From positions 10,412,001-10,476,000 of the forward strand of contig CATNEN010000038.1 in NCBI GenBank assembly GCA_950097015.1: a DNA stretch of 64,000 nt, given 5' to 3'. Under the pieces are notes generated by a model. The model had not been told where the DNA came from and did no database searches. It worked only from the letters and a program-made list of their open reading frames with translations. Position numbers and translations under genes: made by a program. Each line of letters opens with the position of its first letter. The first letter of the stretch is position 1. Positions 25,449 through 35,380 of this stretch are shown here, one piece after another. The DNA is from Macrostomum hystrix. Taxonomy: Eukaryota > Platyhelminthes > Macrostomidae.

Positions 25449-26159
25449 ATGAAGGCCAAGGTGATCCTGTCTCACCGGAGAAGCTGGCTGCTGCTGGGCC
25501 TCATCACGGCGATGTCGCTTCTGCTGCCGGTGATGTTCGTTTCGAACCGGATTTGGCAGGACGACTTCTGCACCTTCAGCAGCAGGTACTACGTTAAATT
25601 CGTCTACCAACCCGCCGAGTTCTACTTTGGCAGGGTGTTCTTGGCATCATCTCTGACTGCGGGCACTCTGGCCATCTGCCTGCTGCTGGCCTGGAACAAC
25701 CGCGCCGCACGGAGGCTACACAATGAGACTGGCGCTACCGCGGCAGTGCAGCAGCGGCGACAGAGCTCCCTGATGCGGATCAGCTTAATGCTGGTTTCAA
25801 TCAACGTTATATTTCTGGCTACCACTCTGCCATGGCATACTGCTATTCTCAACGAAGCTGCACTAACAAGCTTCATGGGAGCAGAGAATTTTAATCGAAT
25901 GCTCGACCACTTCAACTCGCTGATGTTTGTGAACAACGCCATCAGCTGGATTGCCTACTTTATGGGGCGAAACTTTCGCGAGGCATTGTGTCGCTCGCTG
26001 AATCACCTGCCCCTGTGCCGGCTTCTGGTGCGAAGATCGCTAAACGCCGCACACAGGAGCGGGCGCCAGCAGTTTAGGCTGACAAAGAAAATAAATCCCA
26101 AAACGGATGAGAATGGGGAGAATCTGTTAGAGATGGCACATTTTCTGTCATCTCTCTGA
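25449..26159 (+). pseudogene. 5'-truncated 7TM receptor paralogue
   Basis: A 236-codon frame equals the C-terminal half of the receptor at 18359, beginning at the ATG of PMKAKVILS in the second intracellular loop. It keeps TM4, TM5 (FYFGRVFLASSL), TM6 (TLPWHTA) and TM7 (NNAISWIAYFMGRNFREAL) and has a different, longer tail. The first 108 nt differ from 18785-18892 at only two positions, while the rest is clearly diverged. TM1-TM3 are absent, similarity starts sharply at the ATG, and the intact gene has no intron there, so this is most likely a truncated duplicate. A 3' exon of a gene with distant upstream exons is the alternative; the frame has no stops. Confidence 0.65.
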
Positions 26160-26214
26160 CTTTATATGGACTCATGCAGGGAACTTTTCAACATAATAGA
26201 AAGACAGACAGTAA

Positions 26215-26515
26215 ACAGTCCATGTGTACTGCTGTTCAGTCCATGGACTGCATCTGGATCCCATTTAATAGCTAGATGATCTGAAGAAATGGAGAAAAAG
26301 TATCTTGCTCAAGGAAATTATTTCCGTTTTTGGGGAAAGGGAACACAACTACAAGCTAGTCGTTTAAACTTCTTATTGGATAAAAATGACGTCTCATAGA
26401 GTTTGGCCAGATGTACATTCAGTGTGACAGCCGCAGCAACTGCGCAGCGCTTCCAAGGGCTGCGTACAGTCGCTCAGTCCGTGGACTGGGAGGGGCACCA
26501 TTAAACCTCCCTAAA
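26215..26515 (-). mobile_element. Two SINE-A body fragments
   Basis: CTGTTCAGTCCATGGACTG with CCCATTTAATAGCTAG (26235-26320) and GGCCAGATGTACATTCAGTG to CAGTCCGTGGACTGGGAGG (26403-26493) are separate decayed pieces of the SINE-A body, just downstream of the truncated receptor. Confidence 0.6.
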
Positions 26516-26847
26516 TTACAGTGCACAATCTATTTCGTACATTTCGTTCTGTAATTTTTTAGTCACCAAGCTGTCTATTTTTTCGTATCGAATAACGCAT
26601 ATCATAATGAGCTTGTCGGGGTCATGCGGGATCTGCTTTGGCGCGTTGTTCTGGCTTTCAGCAGTTATTTTCTCGTCATGTAATCCGTTTTGGTCCATCA
26701 AGATCACGATGCGTTTGCAGTTGTTGTAGATACATTTATATTAATAAACCTCATAAATTCATTTATCAGGAAAATTTTCCCGGGTGTGAGAATGTACAGT
26801 AAAGCACAAAAACTGTTTTTAAAGAACAAGCTTCGCCATAACTCATG

Positions 26848-27218
26848 GGAGTCGGTGGCAGAGCGGTTATCGCGTTTGCCTCTCGCACCAGGGTCCCTAA
26901 GTTCGATTCCACGGCAAGGCCACATTCATTTGGGGCGCAGCCGCGGAGAGAAGGCTTGGGGGCTTGTCGTGCAATTTACGCCCTTGAGGGCCAACCTCCA
27001 AGGCACAGTGAAATGTACACTGCCTGACGATGAGAAAGTCAGGGCAGATGTACACACCTGTGTGAGCGTGTGCCTGCGTACAGTATCTGTGTGCGTGTGT
27101 TCTCAGGAGTCAGTGAAATGGGCAGAATTGCTTCCTCGCTGGATGCGGGTCTAGTGTCACCAAATGATGTGCCATTGCCCGCAGCCCTCCTGCTATGATT
27201 ATTATAATATTATTATTG
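26848..27218 (+). mobile_element. SINE-B full-length copy (tRNA-headed SINE)
   Basis: Head with A box GGTGGCAGAGCGGTTATCG and B box AGTTCGATTCC, resembling a Leu/Ser-type tRNA. The body carries GGCCACATTCATTTGGGGCG, CTTGTCGTGCAATTTACGCC, CTGCCTGACGATGAGAAAGT and CAGATGTACACACCTGTGTG, and the tail is an ATT-rich run (ATTATTATAATATTATTATT). About 370 bp. Four more copies lie inside introns of OTC, VPS39 (two) and TBC1D20. The ORF covering it is an artefact. Confidence 0.9.
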
Positions 27219-27287
27219 GCCATAACTCAAGTCAGAAAATATTCTAGGGACAAAAAATAGCCCCGCTATCAAATACTGCTTATAACA

Positions 27288-27433
27288 AGAGGTTGTAGCC
27301 TAGTGGTTGGAGCGTCGGACTCACGACTTGAAGGTCGGGGGTTCGATTCCCGACTCCACTGGAACAATTTGTGTCCTTTAGCAAGACACTTAACTCTGCA
27401 TTGCTTCAGTTCACCCAGCTGTTAAATGGGTGA
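27288..27433 (+). mobile_element. SINE-A copy, 3'-truncated
   Basis: AGAGGTTGTAGCCTAGTGGT, then GGGGGTTCGATTCCCGACTC and the body up to CACCCAGCTGTTAAATGGGT; the distal half is missing. This is the best-preserved tRNA-like head in the window, but it lacks a proper acceptor stem and is not a tRNA gene. Confidence 0.85.
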
Positions 27434-27915
27434 AGCTATACTAAAGAGACAGACACAAAAGTACAAAGCAGCGACATAACCAACAGGAGAAATTTAACAT
27501 TGTCAAAAAAGCCAATGAAAATAAACAAAAGAAGCATTGAAATTCGCGCTCTTTTGTTAAATATAAAACACTCTAACATGAATCGAAGCGATATATTTTA
27601 GTTAATTTCTTTTATTTTAGACAAAACAAATACACTCAGTTGAGGATATAGAAAAGCCATCTACAATGAAGAGAATCCTTAATCCACTACAGAGCAATAT
27701 TTAAAAGCAGCATAGCATTCATATCTTAACTGTTGAATCCAGTGGAGCAGCCGCTGATCAGTCTATGGATAATTCCACATAAAAATCGAACTTCTGACCT
27801 TTCTGCGAGAAATTCTAAGAATAAGAATAAACACTCTGTGTACATTGTGCGAGCAAACAGATATTTTAATATCGGCTGGCCTCACACACGAGGGCCTCTA
27901 GATCTAGACCTAGGG
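27434..27915. other. Non-coding interval
   Basis: No gene or repeat recognised between the SINE and the hAT MITE. Confidence 0.4.
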
Positions 27916-28520
27916 CAGGGGTCGGCAACTCCGGCCCGTTGCCCCTTCTGACATCTACAGTGTCCTGTTTCATCTCTCTCGTGTCTAATCTCTCCCGTGT
28001 CTCATCGCATTCGTATCTAATCTCTCCCGTCCCGTGTCTCATCGCACTCGTATCTAATCTCTCCCGTGTCTCATCGCATTCGTATCTAATCTCTCCCGTG
28101 TCTCATCGCACTCGTATCTACTCTCTCCCGTGTCTCATCGCACTCGTATCTAATCTCTCCCGTGTCTCATCGCACTCGTATGTAATCTCTCCCGTGTCTA
28201 ATCTCTCCCCTGTCTTATCTCTCCCGTGTCTAATCTCTCCCGTGTCTCATCGCACTCGTATCTAATCTCTCCCGTGTCTCATCGCACTCGTATCTAATCT
28301 CTCCCGTGTCTCATCTTTCCTGTGTGTCATCTCTCCCGTGTCCCATCTTTCCTGTGTGTCATCTCTCCCGTGTCCCATCTTTCCTGTGTGTCATCTCTCC
28401 CGTGTCCCATCTTTCCTGTGTCATCTCTCCCGTGTCTCATATTTCTACAGTCAATGCGGCCCGCTGTCGTCTTGTAGGTTCTCTCTTTGGCCCGCTAGCA
28501 AATAAGTTTGCCCACCCCTG
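27916..28520. mobile_element. hAT-type MITE with 8-bp target duplication
   Basis: Left end CAGGGGTCGGCAACTCCGGC and right end (reverse complement) CAGGGGTGGGCAAACTTATT form imperfect terminal inverted repeats of about 15 bp with the typical hAT start. Both sides carry the same 8 bp, ACCTAGGG (27908-27915 and 28521-28528), an exact target-site duplication of hAT length. There is no transposase inside. The interior is mostly a minisatellite. Confidence 0.9.
27955..28445. repeat. 32-bp minisatellite inside the hAT MITE
   Basis: Unit of about 32 bp containing GTGTCTCATCGCACTCGTAT and CTAATCTCTCCC. To the right it changes to a block with CCCATCTTTCCTGTGTGTCA. Fully contained between the terminal repeats, so it expanded within the element before or after insertion. 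Confidence 0.9.
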
Positions 28521-28558
28521 ACCTAGGGTGTCACAAACTGTACATTGCAAATACTCAA

Positions 28559-28765
28559 TGCCTACTTCACGATAGCTCCCAAACCGAATGACAGATTTTT
28601 GTGAAAGTCCACCATAAGGATCAATTCAATGCCAACTCCACGACAGCTCCCAAACCGAATGACAGATTTTGTGAAAGTCCACCATAAGGATCAATTCAAT
28701 GCCAACTTCACGACAGCTCCCAAACCGAATGACAGATTTTGTGAAAGTCCACCATAAGGATCAAA
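28559..28765. repeat. Three tandem copies of a 70-bp unit
   Basis: Three near-identical copies starting at about 28559, 28629 and 28698, each with ACGACAGCTCCCAAACCGAA, TGACAGATTTTGTGAAAGTC and CACCATAAGGATCAA. Confidence 0.9.
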
Positions 28766-28799
28766 CTTTTTGTTTTTTTCAAAGCCGTCTGGTGTCAGC

Positions 28800-29026
28800 A
28801 TCGTCGAGATATTCAGCGATTATTGTCAAAGAACCTTGCGACAATGGACAACTGATATTTCTCTGTATGAGTACAAACCTCTTTGGCGACCCATGTTGGC
28901 TCAATAACATAATAACTAACAATTTGGACACAATGTGAAATTTTGTGAACAGAAATATTCAGCCCCTATTGCACGCGGTTTTCGCCACCAGACACCCCGA
29001 TGAGAATCGTTGAATATCTCGACGAT
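28800..29026. repeat. Inverted repeat around a short non-coding segment
   Basis: ATCGTCGAGATATTCAGCGA (28800 on) and TCGTTGAATATCTCGACGAT (29007-29026) are inverted copies with one mismatch. The sequence after the right arm resembles the TTAA-MITE family (TTGAATATCTCGA, then GCCCGTGTTCT), so this may be a diverged relative. Confidence 0.6.
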
Positions 29027-29183
29027 GTCGATGTTTAGTGATTCTGCAAGTTGTTTCATCGGATGGAGCGGAAAAATTTAGCCCGTGTTCTGAATTTTCA
29101 TGGCGATACTTTGGGAGATACAGAAAATGAGAAAAATATGGTCTGTTTACTGCGAATAATTTTTAGCACCAATTCAAACCAAA

Positions 29184-30912
29184 TCACAGATGCAAAACTG
29201 GCGAAGATGAGGCATTGGCTGGGGCCTGATTATTCTGCGCGCCTCCAGCTGCCGCAGCCGATAAAAACTTTTGCCGTTGCAGCTGCTGCTGCTGCTGCTG
29301 CTGAGTAGGCGGTGTCGGCACGTGCGCAAAGGTGGGCGGAAAAGTGGGCAGCGGAACGCTGACACTGACGCTGGCCGATGGCATCGAGGCAGCCTCGGCT
29401 GGCGCTGTGAACATCGCTGGAGACGCAGACGAAGGCATCAGAGAGTCCGGCGGACGAGACTGAAGCAGCTGCACAGCCAGGGCACAGTCGGCCCGACATC
29501 GGTCGGCTTCGAGGCGAGCGGCAGCCGCGGCCGCGTCGGCTTCGTCCAGTCGCTGCTGACTGTCGGCCTGGCGAGTCTCGGCATCGCTCAGCCGCTCCGC
29601 CATGCCCAGCAGCCGCTCCTCCAGGCTGGAGTTCAACCGGCCCAGCTTTTTGTGCGCGTCCAGCAGGCGGTCGTATCGATCCCGCAGCCGGCTGAGCTCC
29701 TCCTGGAGACGGGCGGGCGAGCAATGCACTTTTAACTCTCTCCTAACTTATTCTTCCCCTCTCCCCCACTCTATTGTTCTTCCCTTCTCCCCCCCACTCT
29801 ATTGTTCTTCCCCTCTCCCCCACTCTACTGTTCTTCCCCTCTCCCCCACTCTATTGTTCTTCCCCTCTCCCCCACTCTATTGTTCTTCCCCTCTCCCCCA
29901 CTCTATTGTTCTTCCCCTCTCCCCCACTCTATTGTTCTTCCCCTCTCCCCCACTCTATTGCTCTTCCCCTCTCCCCCCACTCTATTGTTCTTCCCCTCTC
30001 CCCCCACTCTATTGTTCTTTCCCTCTCCCCCACTCTATTGTTCTTCCCCTCTCCCCCACACTCTATTGTTCTTCCCCTCTCCCCCACTCTATTGTTCTTC
30101 CCTTCTCCCCCCACTCCATCGTTCTTCCCCTCTGCCCCACTCTTGATTGTTCTTCCCTTCTCCCCCACTCTATGGTTCTCCCCCTCTCCCCCACTCTATT
30201 GTTCTTCCCCTCTCCCCCCACTCTATTGTTCTTCCCTTCTCCCTCACTCTATCGTTCTTCCCCTCTCCCCCACTCTATTGTTCTTCCCTTCTCCCCCACT
30301 CTATTGTTCTTCCCCTCTCCCCCACTCTATTGTTCTTCCCCTCTCCCCCACTCTATCGTTCTTCCCTTCTCCCCCACTCTTGATTGTTATTCCCCTCTCC
30401 CCCACTCTATTGTTCTTACCCTCTTTCCCACTCTCGATCGCTCTTCCCCCTGCCCCTCTTCCCGTTGCACACATCTCCCAATCACCTGCAATCGATGCTG
30501 GTCTCGCGACCGGCCATCGGTCTCCGACTGCAGCTGAGCCTCCAGCCGAGCGATGCTGCCCTGCTGACTGCGGGCCAGGTTGCGCAGCTTCTCAATCTCC
30601 TCCTGCTGGCAGGCGAAGCTAGAGATGGAGAGCGGCCTTCTTAGTTGTTTTCGTGTACTTAATTCTTGCACTTTAAATGAATCGCCGATTTCAAATCCAA
30701 TTGGAAAATGAATCGCCGATTTCAAATCCAGTTGGAAAATGAATCGCCGATTTCAAATCCAATTGGAAAATGAATCGCCGATTTCAAATCCAATTGGAAA
30801 ATGAACCAGCGATTGTGTGCAAGGCTTACCCACTAGTAGAGGCGGTGCAATTCTGGCAGGGGCAGCCGCACTCTGAGCACTTTGTCGTGCCAGCAGATAA
30901 ATTCCTGCTCAT
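29184..30912 (-). CDS. TJAP1/Pilt-like coiled-coil protein
   Basis: Three-exon model on the minus strand: 30912-30830, 30618-30486 and 29702-29184 (735 nt, 244 aa); splice phases match (2, then 0). Exon 1 starts with ACAATGAGC and encodes a cysteine-rich head, CSECGCPCQNC (residues 12-22). Exons 2-3 encode a long heptad-rich coiled coil (residues about 31-150) ending in RADCALAVQLLQ, which closely resembles the end of the coiled coil in TJAP1 (tight junction-associated protein 1, Pilt). The C-terminal part is low-complexity (Pro/Thr, a poly-Q run from CAG repeats, Ala-rich) and stops at 29184. It probably acts as a cortical or Golgi-associated adaptor. It is shorter than vertebrate TJAP1 (about 557 aa). 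Both introns hold a minisatellite. The family call rests on one motif plus architecture, so it is moderate. Confidence 0.7.
29740..30470. repeat. 26-bp minisatellite in intron 2 of the TJAP1-like gene
   Basis: About 28 copies of CTCCCCCACTCTATTGTTCT plus TCCCCT, strongly C/T-rich on the plus strand (G/A-rich in the transcript). One-base changes in the C-run length shift frames, producing overlapping spurious frames. Confidence 0.95.
30675..30805. repeat. 31-bp tandem repeat in intron 1 of the TJAP1-like gene
   Basis: Four copies of a 31-bp unit with ATGAATCGCCGATTTCAAAT and CCAATTGGAAA, ending just before exon 1. Confidence 0.93.
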
Positions 30913-31079
30913 TGTTTTAGGTTTCCAGTTCAGTTCAAAAACTTCAAAGCAATCAAATTTAGCTCAACAGAGCTGAGATTCTAGGCGACCTGCAGTAACT
31001 CAAGGAGCTGAAAACAGTTGATTAGGAAACAGCAATCAATATAAGTTCTTGATACTGTAGCACACTGTAGTCTAACGAT

Positions 31080-31795
31080 ACTGTCACTCTAACCCAGCAC
31101 AATTTCACTCAATCTCTAGCACACTGTCACTCCATCTCTAGCACACTGTCACTACATCTCTAGAACACTGTCACTCCATCTCTAACACACTGTCACTACA
31201 TCTCTAGCACACTGTCACTACATCTCTAGCACACTGTCACTACATCTCTAGCACACTGTCACTCAATCTCTAGCACACTGTCACTCTATCTCTAGCACAC
31301 TGTCACTCAATCTCTAGCACACTGTCACTACATCTCTAGAACACTGTCACTCCATCTCTAGCACACTGTCACTACATCTCTAGAACACTGTCACTCCATC
31401 TCTAGCACACTGTCACTACATCTCTAGAACACTGTCACTACATCTCTAGCACTCTGTCACTACATCTCTAGCACACTGTCACTACATCTCTAGCACACTG
31501 TCACTACATCTCTAGCACACTGTCACTCATCTCTAGAACACTGTCACTCCATCTCTAGCACACTGTCACTACATCTCTAGCACACTGTCACTACATCTCT
31601 AGCACACTGTCACTACATCTCTAGCACACTGTCACTACATCTCTAGCACACTGTCACTACATCTCTAGCACACTGTCACTACATCTCTAGCACACTGTCA
31701 CTACATCTCTAGCACACTGTCACTCAATCTCTAGCACACTGTCACTCCATCTCTAGCACACTGTCACTCAATCTCTAGCACACTGTCACTCCAAG
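31080..31795. repeat. 22-bp minisatellite, subfamily 1
   Basis: About 32 copies of ACATCTCTAGCACACTGTCA plus CT, with CCATCTC and CAATCTC variants and AGAACAC substitutions. Joined directly to the next block. Confidence 0.95.
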
Positions 31796-32035
31796 CACAG
31801 CACAATGTCACTCCAAGCACAGCACAATGTCACTTCAACACTAGCGCAATGTCACTCCAACTCCAGCACAATGTCACTCCAAGCACAGCACAATGTCACT
31901 CCAAGCACAGCACAATGTCACTTCAACACCAGCGCAATGTCACTCCAACTCCAGCACAATGTCACTCCAAGCACAGCACAATGTCACTCCAAGCACAGCA
32001 CAATGTCACTTCAACACCAGCGCAATGTCACTCTC
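31796..32035. repeat. 22-bp minisatellite, subfamily 2
   Basis: About 11 copies of CCAAGCACAGCACAATGTCA plus CT, same period as subfamily 1 and sharing GCACA-TGTCACT. Within it a larger order (CCAAGCACAG, TTCAACACCAG, CCAACTCCAG) repeats about every 88 bp. Confidence 0.93.
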
Positions 32036-32399
32036 CATTTCAAATACAATTTCAATCACCCTGTACCACATTGTTAGTCAGTTTTTAGCTCAATGTCACA
32101 TACACGATAAATATAGCATTTTAACAATGTTGGACTAATATTAACTTAATTATTTCAAAGGAAAAAAAACTGAATGCTGCTTTCAATCGACTAATTCAAT
32201 CAGATGTTGTAACTCACATTCTAACCGGTAGCGCTTATTGTATATTTTGCATGACTTACGGCGCAACATCGAGCAAATGCACTATTAATTTGTTATTTAA
32301 TTCTAATGCAAAATGGCTGGCAAACAGACAGGGACACACTGAACCGGGTGTAACAGGACTCGGAACATTACTTTTTAGAGGCTTCCACTGAGGCTTGAT

Positions 32400-33105
32400 A
32401 TGGCTCGGAGTGACAGTTGTGATAGGTCAGGATTGACAGTTGTGATAGGTCAGGATTGATAGGTGTGATAGGTCAGGATTGACAGGTGTGATAGGTCAGG
32501 ATTGATAGGTGTGATAGGTCAGGATTGACAGGTGTGATAGGTCAGGATTGATAGGTGTGATAGGTCAGGATTGATAGGTGTGATAGGTCAGGATTGATAG
32601 GTGTGATAGGTCAGGATTGACAGGTGTGGTAGGTCAGGATTGATAGGTGTGATAGGTCAGGATTGACAGGTGTGATAGGTCAGGTTTGATAGGTGTGATA
32701 GGTCAGGATTGACAGGTGTGATAGGTCAGGATTGATAGGTGTGATAGGTCAGGATTGACAGGTGTGATAGGTCAGGTTTGATAGGTGTGATAGGTCAGGA
32801 TTGACAGGTGTGATAGGTCAGGATTGATAGGTGTGATAGGTCAGGATTGACAGGTGTGATAGGTTAGGATTGACAGGTGTGATAGGTCAGGATTGACAGG
32901 TGTGATAGGTCAGGATTGATAGGTGTGATAGGTCAGGATTGACAGGTGTGATAGGTCAGGATTGACAGGTGTGATAGGTCAGGATTGACAGGTGTGATTG
33001 GTCAAGATAAACAGGCGTGATAGATCAGGATTGACAGGTGTGATTGGTCAAGATAAACAGGCATGATAGATCAGGATTGACAGGTGTGTAGGTCACGATT
33101 GACAG
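32400..33105. repeat. 23-bp minisatellite
   Basis: About 30 copies of CAGGATTGACAGGTGTGATA plus GGT, alternating GACAGG and GATAGG. Degenerate copies (AAGATAAACAGGC) at the right edge. Lies between the TJAP1-like and C1QBP genes. Confidence 0.95.
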
Positions 33106-33541
33106 GGAGTTACAGTTGGCAGCCTAAAAGTTCACAGCTCCTAGCTGTATTGTTATGAACTGAGAACTGAACTAAAGAACAGCTGATGCAGAGTTATAGC
33201 TACGTAAACACAAAGATGGTAAAGATTCATTAACTAACAAAAATAGCTGACGGGAAATCATCGACAGACGGGCTGTAGAGACTGCGAGACTGCGAGTTGC
33301 TAAAGCGACGCGAAATTGCAGGTAGCAATTTTTTTTTCTCGCAACTTTTTCAGTAGAAAAAAAGCCAACAAAATTAAAGGGTCCGCATCGTCGGATATTT
33401 TAACTACTGGTGGAACCCCCCTAAATAAATACCTAAATAGAAAAGCGCCTTAACTACTTAAACGGAAATATGAGTAGTAAAATACCAATTTTTTAATTGA
33501 CGAAAAAATAAAACAGCCTAAACAATCGTTAGCTAGAACTG
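33106..33541. other. C1QBP 3' flank
   Basis: Presumed 3' UTR and downstream region of C1QBP. I see no clear AATAAA on the minus strand within 200 bp of the stop. Confidence 0.4.
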
Positions 33542-34387
33542 TTAGGCGTCGCAGAATTTCTTGGCCTCGCCCAGAAAGCGCAGGTAGAGGCCGTGTTCCT
33601 CAGAGGTGCAGTACTGCACCAGGTTGTGCTCAAAGTCGCGTGTTACACCGCGATGAACCAGCATCTCGGCTAGCTGCTTGTACAGATCGTCATTCAGCAT
33701 GTCGGCTTCTAGTTCGTAATTGCCGAGTCCGGCTTCGCCTTCGATGGCGACTGTGTCGATGGACAGGGTAGGATAGTCGGGCTCCTCGGTAGCCATCTGG
33801 CGGCTAATTTGCACCGGCGGAAAGCTGCAGCGCACGGCTAGGCAGGACTTGGCGGCCGGCTTGCGCACGCGGAAGGTCAGGTCGGGCCGGGATAGAATCT
33901 CTTCGTCAGCTTCGGCGTCTTCGCTGGCGTCGCGATCAGCGCGGCTGCCAGATTCGGAGTCATCTTCCTGCTCGTCAATGTCAGGCGAAGAGGTGGAGCC
34001 GTTGAGGTCGAAGCTGACTTCGAGGAGGGAGCCATCCTCGGGGCACTGGCGAGTCAGGGTCAGCAGGGTGCCATTGCGGGCGGTGACGGTGAAGCCTTCG
34101 GGCGGCTGCGGCTGCTGCTGTTGCTGCTGACCGGAGGAACGCTCGTACTGCAGCTCGCTTTCCAATAGGGAGCTGAGCTTGGCGTCGTGACTGCTGCTGC
34201 TGCTGCTCTTAGCAGTTGCTAGGCAACGCTGCAGAAACAACGGGCGCAACAGAGAAGAGGAGGATGTGGCGGCCAAGGTTGGCACCAGCGATAGCTGCGA
34301 CCGAGGCAGGCTGCGGTAGCCGGCGGCCGGGGCGGCTGCGGACAAGCGCGGCAGGAGGGCGCGGGAGAGGCGAGCGAGATGCTGCAT
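33542..34387 (-). CDS. C1QBP: C1QBP/p32 (MAM33 family) mitochondrial matrix protein
   Basis: 281 aa in one exon (human C1QBP 282 aa). The first ~60 residues are Arg/Ser/Leu-rich without acids (RLSRALLPRLSAAAPAAGYR), a mitochondrial presequence. MAM33 domain: KLSSLLESELQYERS (helix A), GFTVTARNGTLLTLTR and LLEVSFDLNGS (beta strands), a very acidic loop (about residues 135-165), LTFRVRKPAAKSCLAVRCSF, and the C-terminal helices YKQLAEMLVHRGVTRDFEHN to LGEAKKF. p32 forms a doughnut trimer and supports mitochondrial translation. CAG/CTG runs give poly-Ser (61-66) and poly-Gln (87-92) insertions. No intron interrupts the coding region, but an acceptor-like TTTGCAG lies 19 nt upstream of the ATG (34407). 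Next gene upstream on this strand is EMC3. Confidence 0.92.
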   Translation of the reverse strand: MQHLARLSRALLPRLSAAAPAAGYRSLPRSQLSLVPTLAATSSSSLLRPLFLQRCLATAKSSSSSSHDAKLSSLLESELQYERSSGQQQQQQPQPPEGFTVTARNGTLLTLTRQCPEDGSLLEVSFDLNGSTSSPDIDEQEDDSESGSRADRDASEDAEADEEILSRPDLTFRVRKPAAKSCLAVRCSFPPVQISRQMATEEPDYPTLSIDTVAIEGEAGLGNYELEADMLNDDLYKQLAEMLVHRGVTRDFEHNLVQYCTSEEHGLYLRFLGEAKKFCDA

Positions 34388-34406
34388 GTTGGCGGCTCCG
34401 GTTTAG

Positions 34407-34420
34407 CTGCAAACATTATC
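34407..34420 (-). promoter_or_regulatory. 3' splice site in the C1QBP leader
   Basis: On the minus strand GATAATGTTTGCAG precedes CTAAACCGGAGCCGCCAAC and the ATG, leaving a 19-nt leader after splicing. No upstream exon is visible; compatible with a 5'-UTR intron or trans-splicing. Confidence 0.5.
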
Positions 34421-34439
34421 ACGGAAAAATGCAAAGACG

Positions 34440-34650
34440 ATTCTGTGCGGATTCGAACCCACGACCTCCTGGTGAAATATCTGGAAGGGGAGCTTTTAAC
34501 TGTGTGGTCAGAGCTTTGGACTTCTGACTGAGAGGTCAGGAGTTCGAATTTCAGCCCCTTAGGGAGAGAATTTGTGTCCTTGAAATTCAGGTGGGTTTGT
34601 TCCCCAGTCCACGGACTGAACAGCTGTACATCTATCTAGCCCCAACAGGG
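34440..34650. mobile_element. tRNA-like SINE fragments in opposite orientations
   Basis: GGATTCGAACCCACGACCTC (34448 on) is a B box on the minus strand, and GGTCAGGAGTTCGAATTTCA (34532 on) one on the plus strand, followed by TTTGTGTCCTTGAAATTCAG and CAGTCCACGGACTGAACAGC, a SINE-A body piece. Two tRNA-derived heads thus face each other. Confidence 0.55.
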
Positions 34651-34848
34651 TTTGCAAGCAATAAAAAATAAGGAACTTTTTAATACTGTACTGTTAGTTT
34701 TACGGGATAACGGTTTAAAGATCTTTCACTAAAAGCTAGCAACGTTTGTTAATGGTTTTTCCATTGATATAACTTTTTATTGATATGTTCTACTTTATTG
34801 CTTACACTGTAACAGTACAGTTACTATGTTCACTACATACTACATTCT

Positions 34849-35140
34849 TATTACACCCGCCATAATTGGGCCAGATGTGCAGCCGACAGCTCAGCCGCAG
34901 CTATTGCGCAGTGGATCTGAAGGCTGCGTACGGCTGTTCAGTCCATGGACTGGGGGAACGCCAGTCCTACCCTCGATTCCCCCAGCTGATGCTGGTACCC
35001 ATTAAACAGCTGGGTGAATTGAAGAAATGCAGAGTTAAGTGTCTTGCTAAAATAAAAATATTGTTCCAGTGGAGTCGGGCATCGAACCCCCGACCTTCAA
35101 GTCGTGAGACCGGCGCTCTAAGCACAAGGCTAAAACACCT
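34849..35140 (-). mobile_element. SINE-A copy
   Basis: Nearly full-length copy in minus orientation, with B box GGTTCGATGCCCGACTCC (one change) and a diverged A box (TTAGCCTTGTGCTTAGAG). Body intact from CACCCAGCTGTTTAATGGGT to GGGTGTAATAA. Confidence 0.85.
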
Positions 35141-35380
35141 TTAGATTATATATGAATTAAAAAATTAAGGAATTAAACTATTCGTTTCTTTCTAACCCTA
35201 AACTTTAAAAGAATTTTTGCACAGTTTTATTTTAATAACTAGTTATAATAACATCGAACACAACACAAGCATTTTGTAGAGCACAACATGCATTATAAAC
35301 GATAAACCAATTAACATAGAGTCTTATATGATTAGATGACACTGACAGGCTTCGTCACAGTCTATATAAAGTTTGCTTGT
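35141..35380. other. EMC3 3' flank
   Basis: Minus-strand AATAAA (TTTATT at 35226-35231) lies about 150 bp beyond the EMC3 stop and is a good polyadenylation signal. Otherwise A/T-rich. Confidence 0.5.

Noticed and set aside
26690-27154. 154-codon plus-strand frame
   Set aside because: It overlies SINE-B, including its tRNA-like head; the same sequence is intronic elsewhere.
27288-27362. tRNA gene on the plus strand
   Set aside because: A and B boxes are present but there is no paired acceptor stem, and the sequence continues into the SINE-A body.
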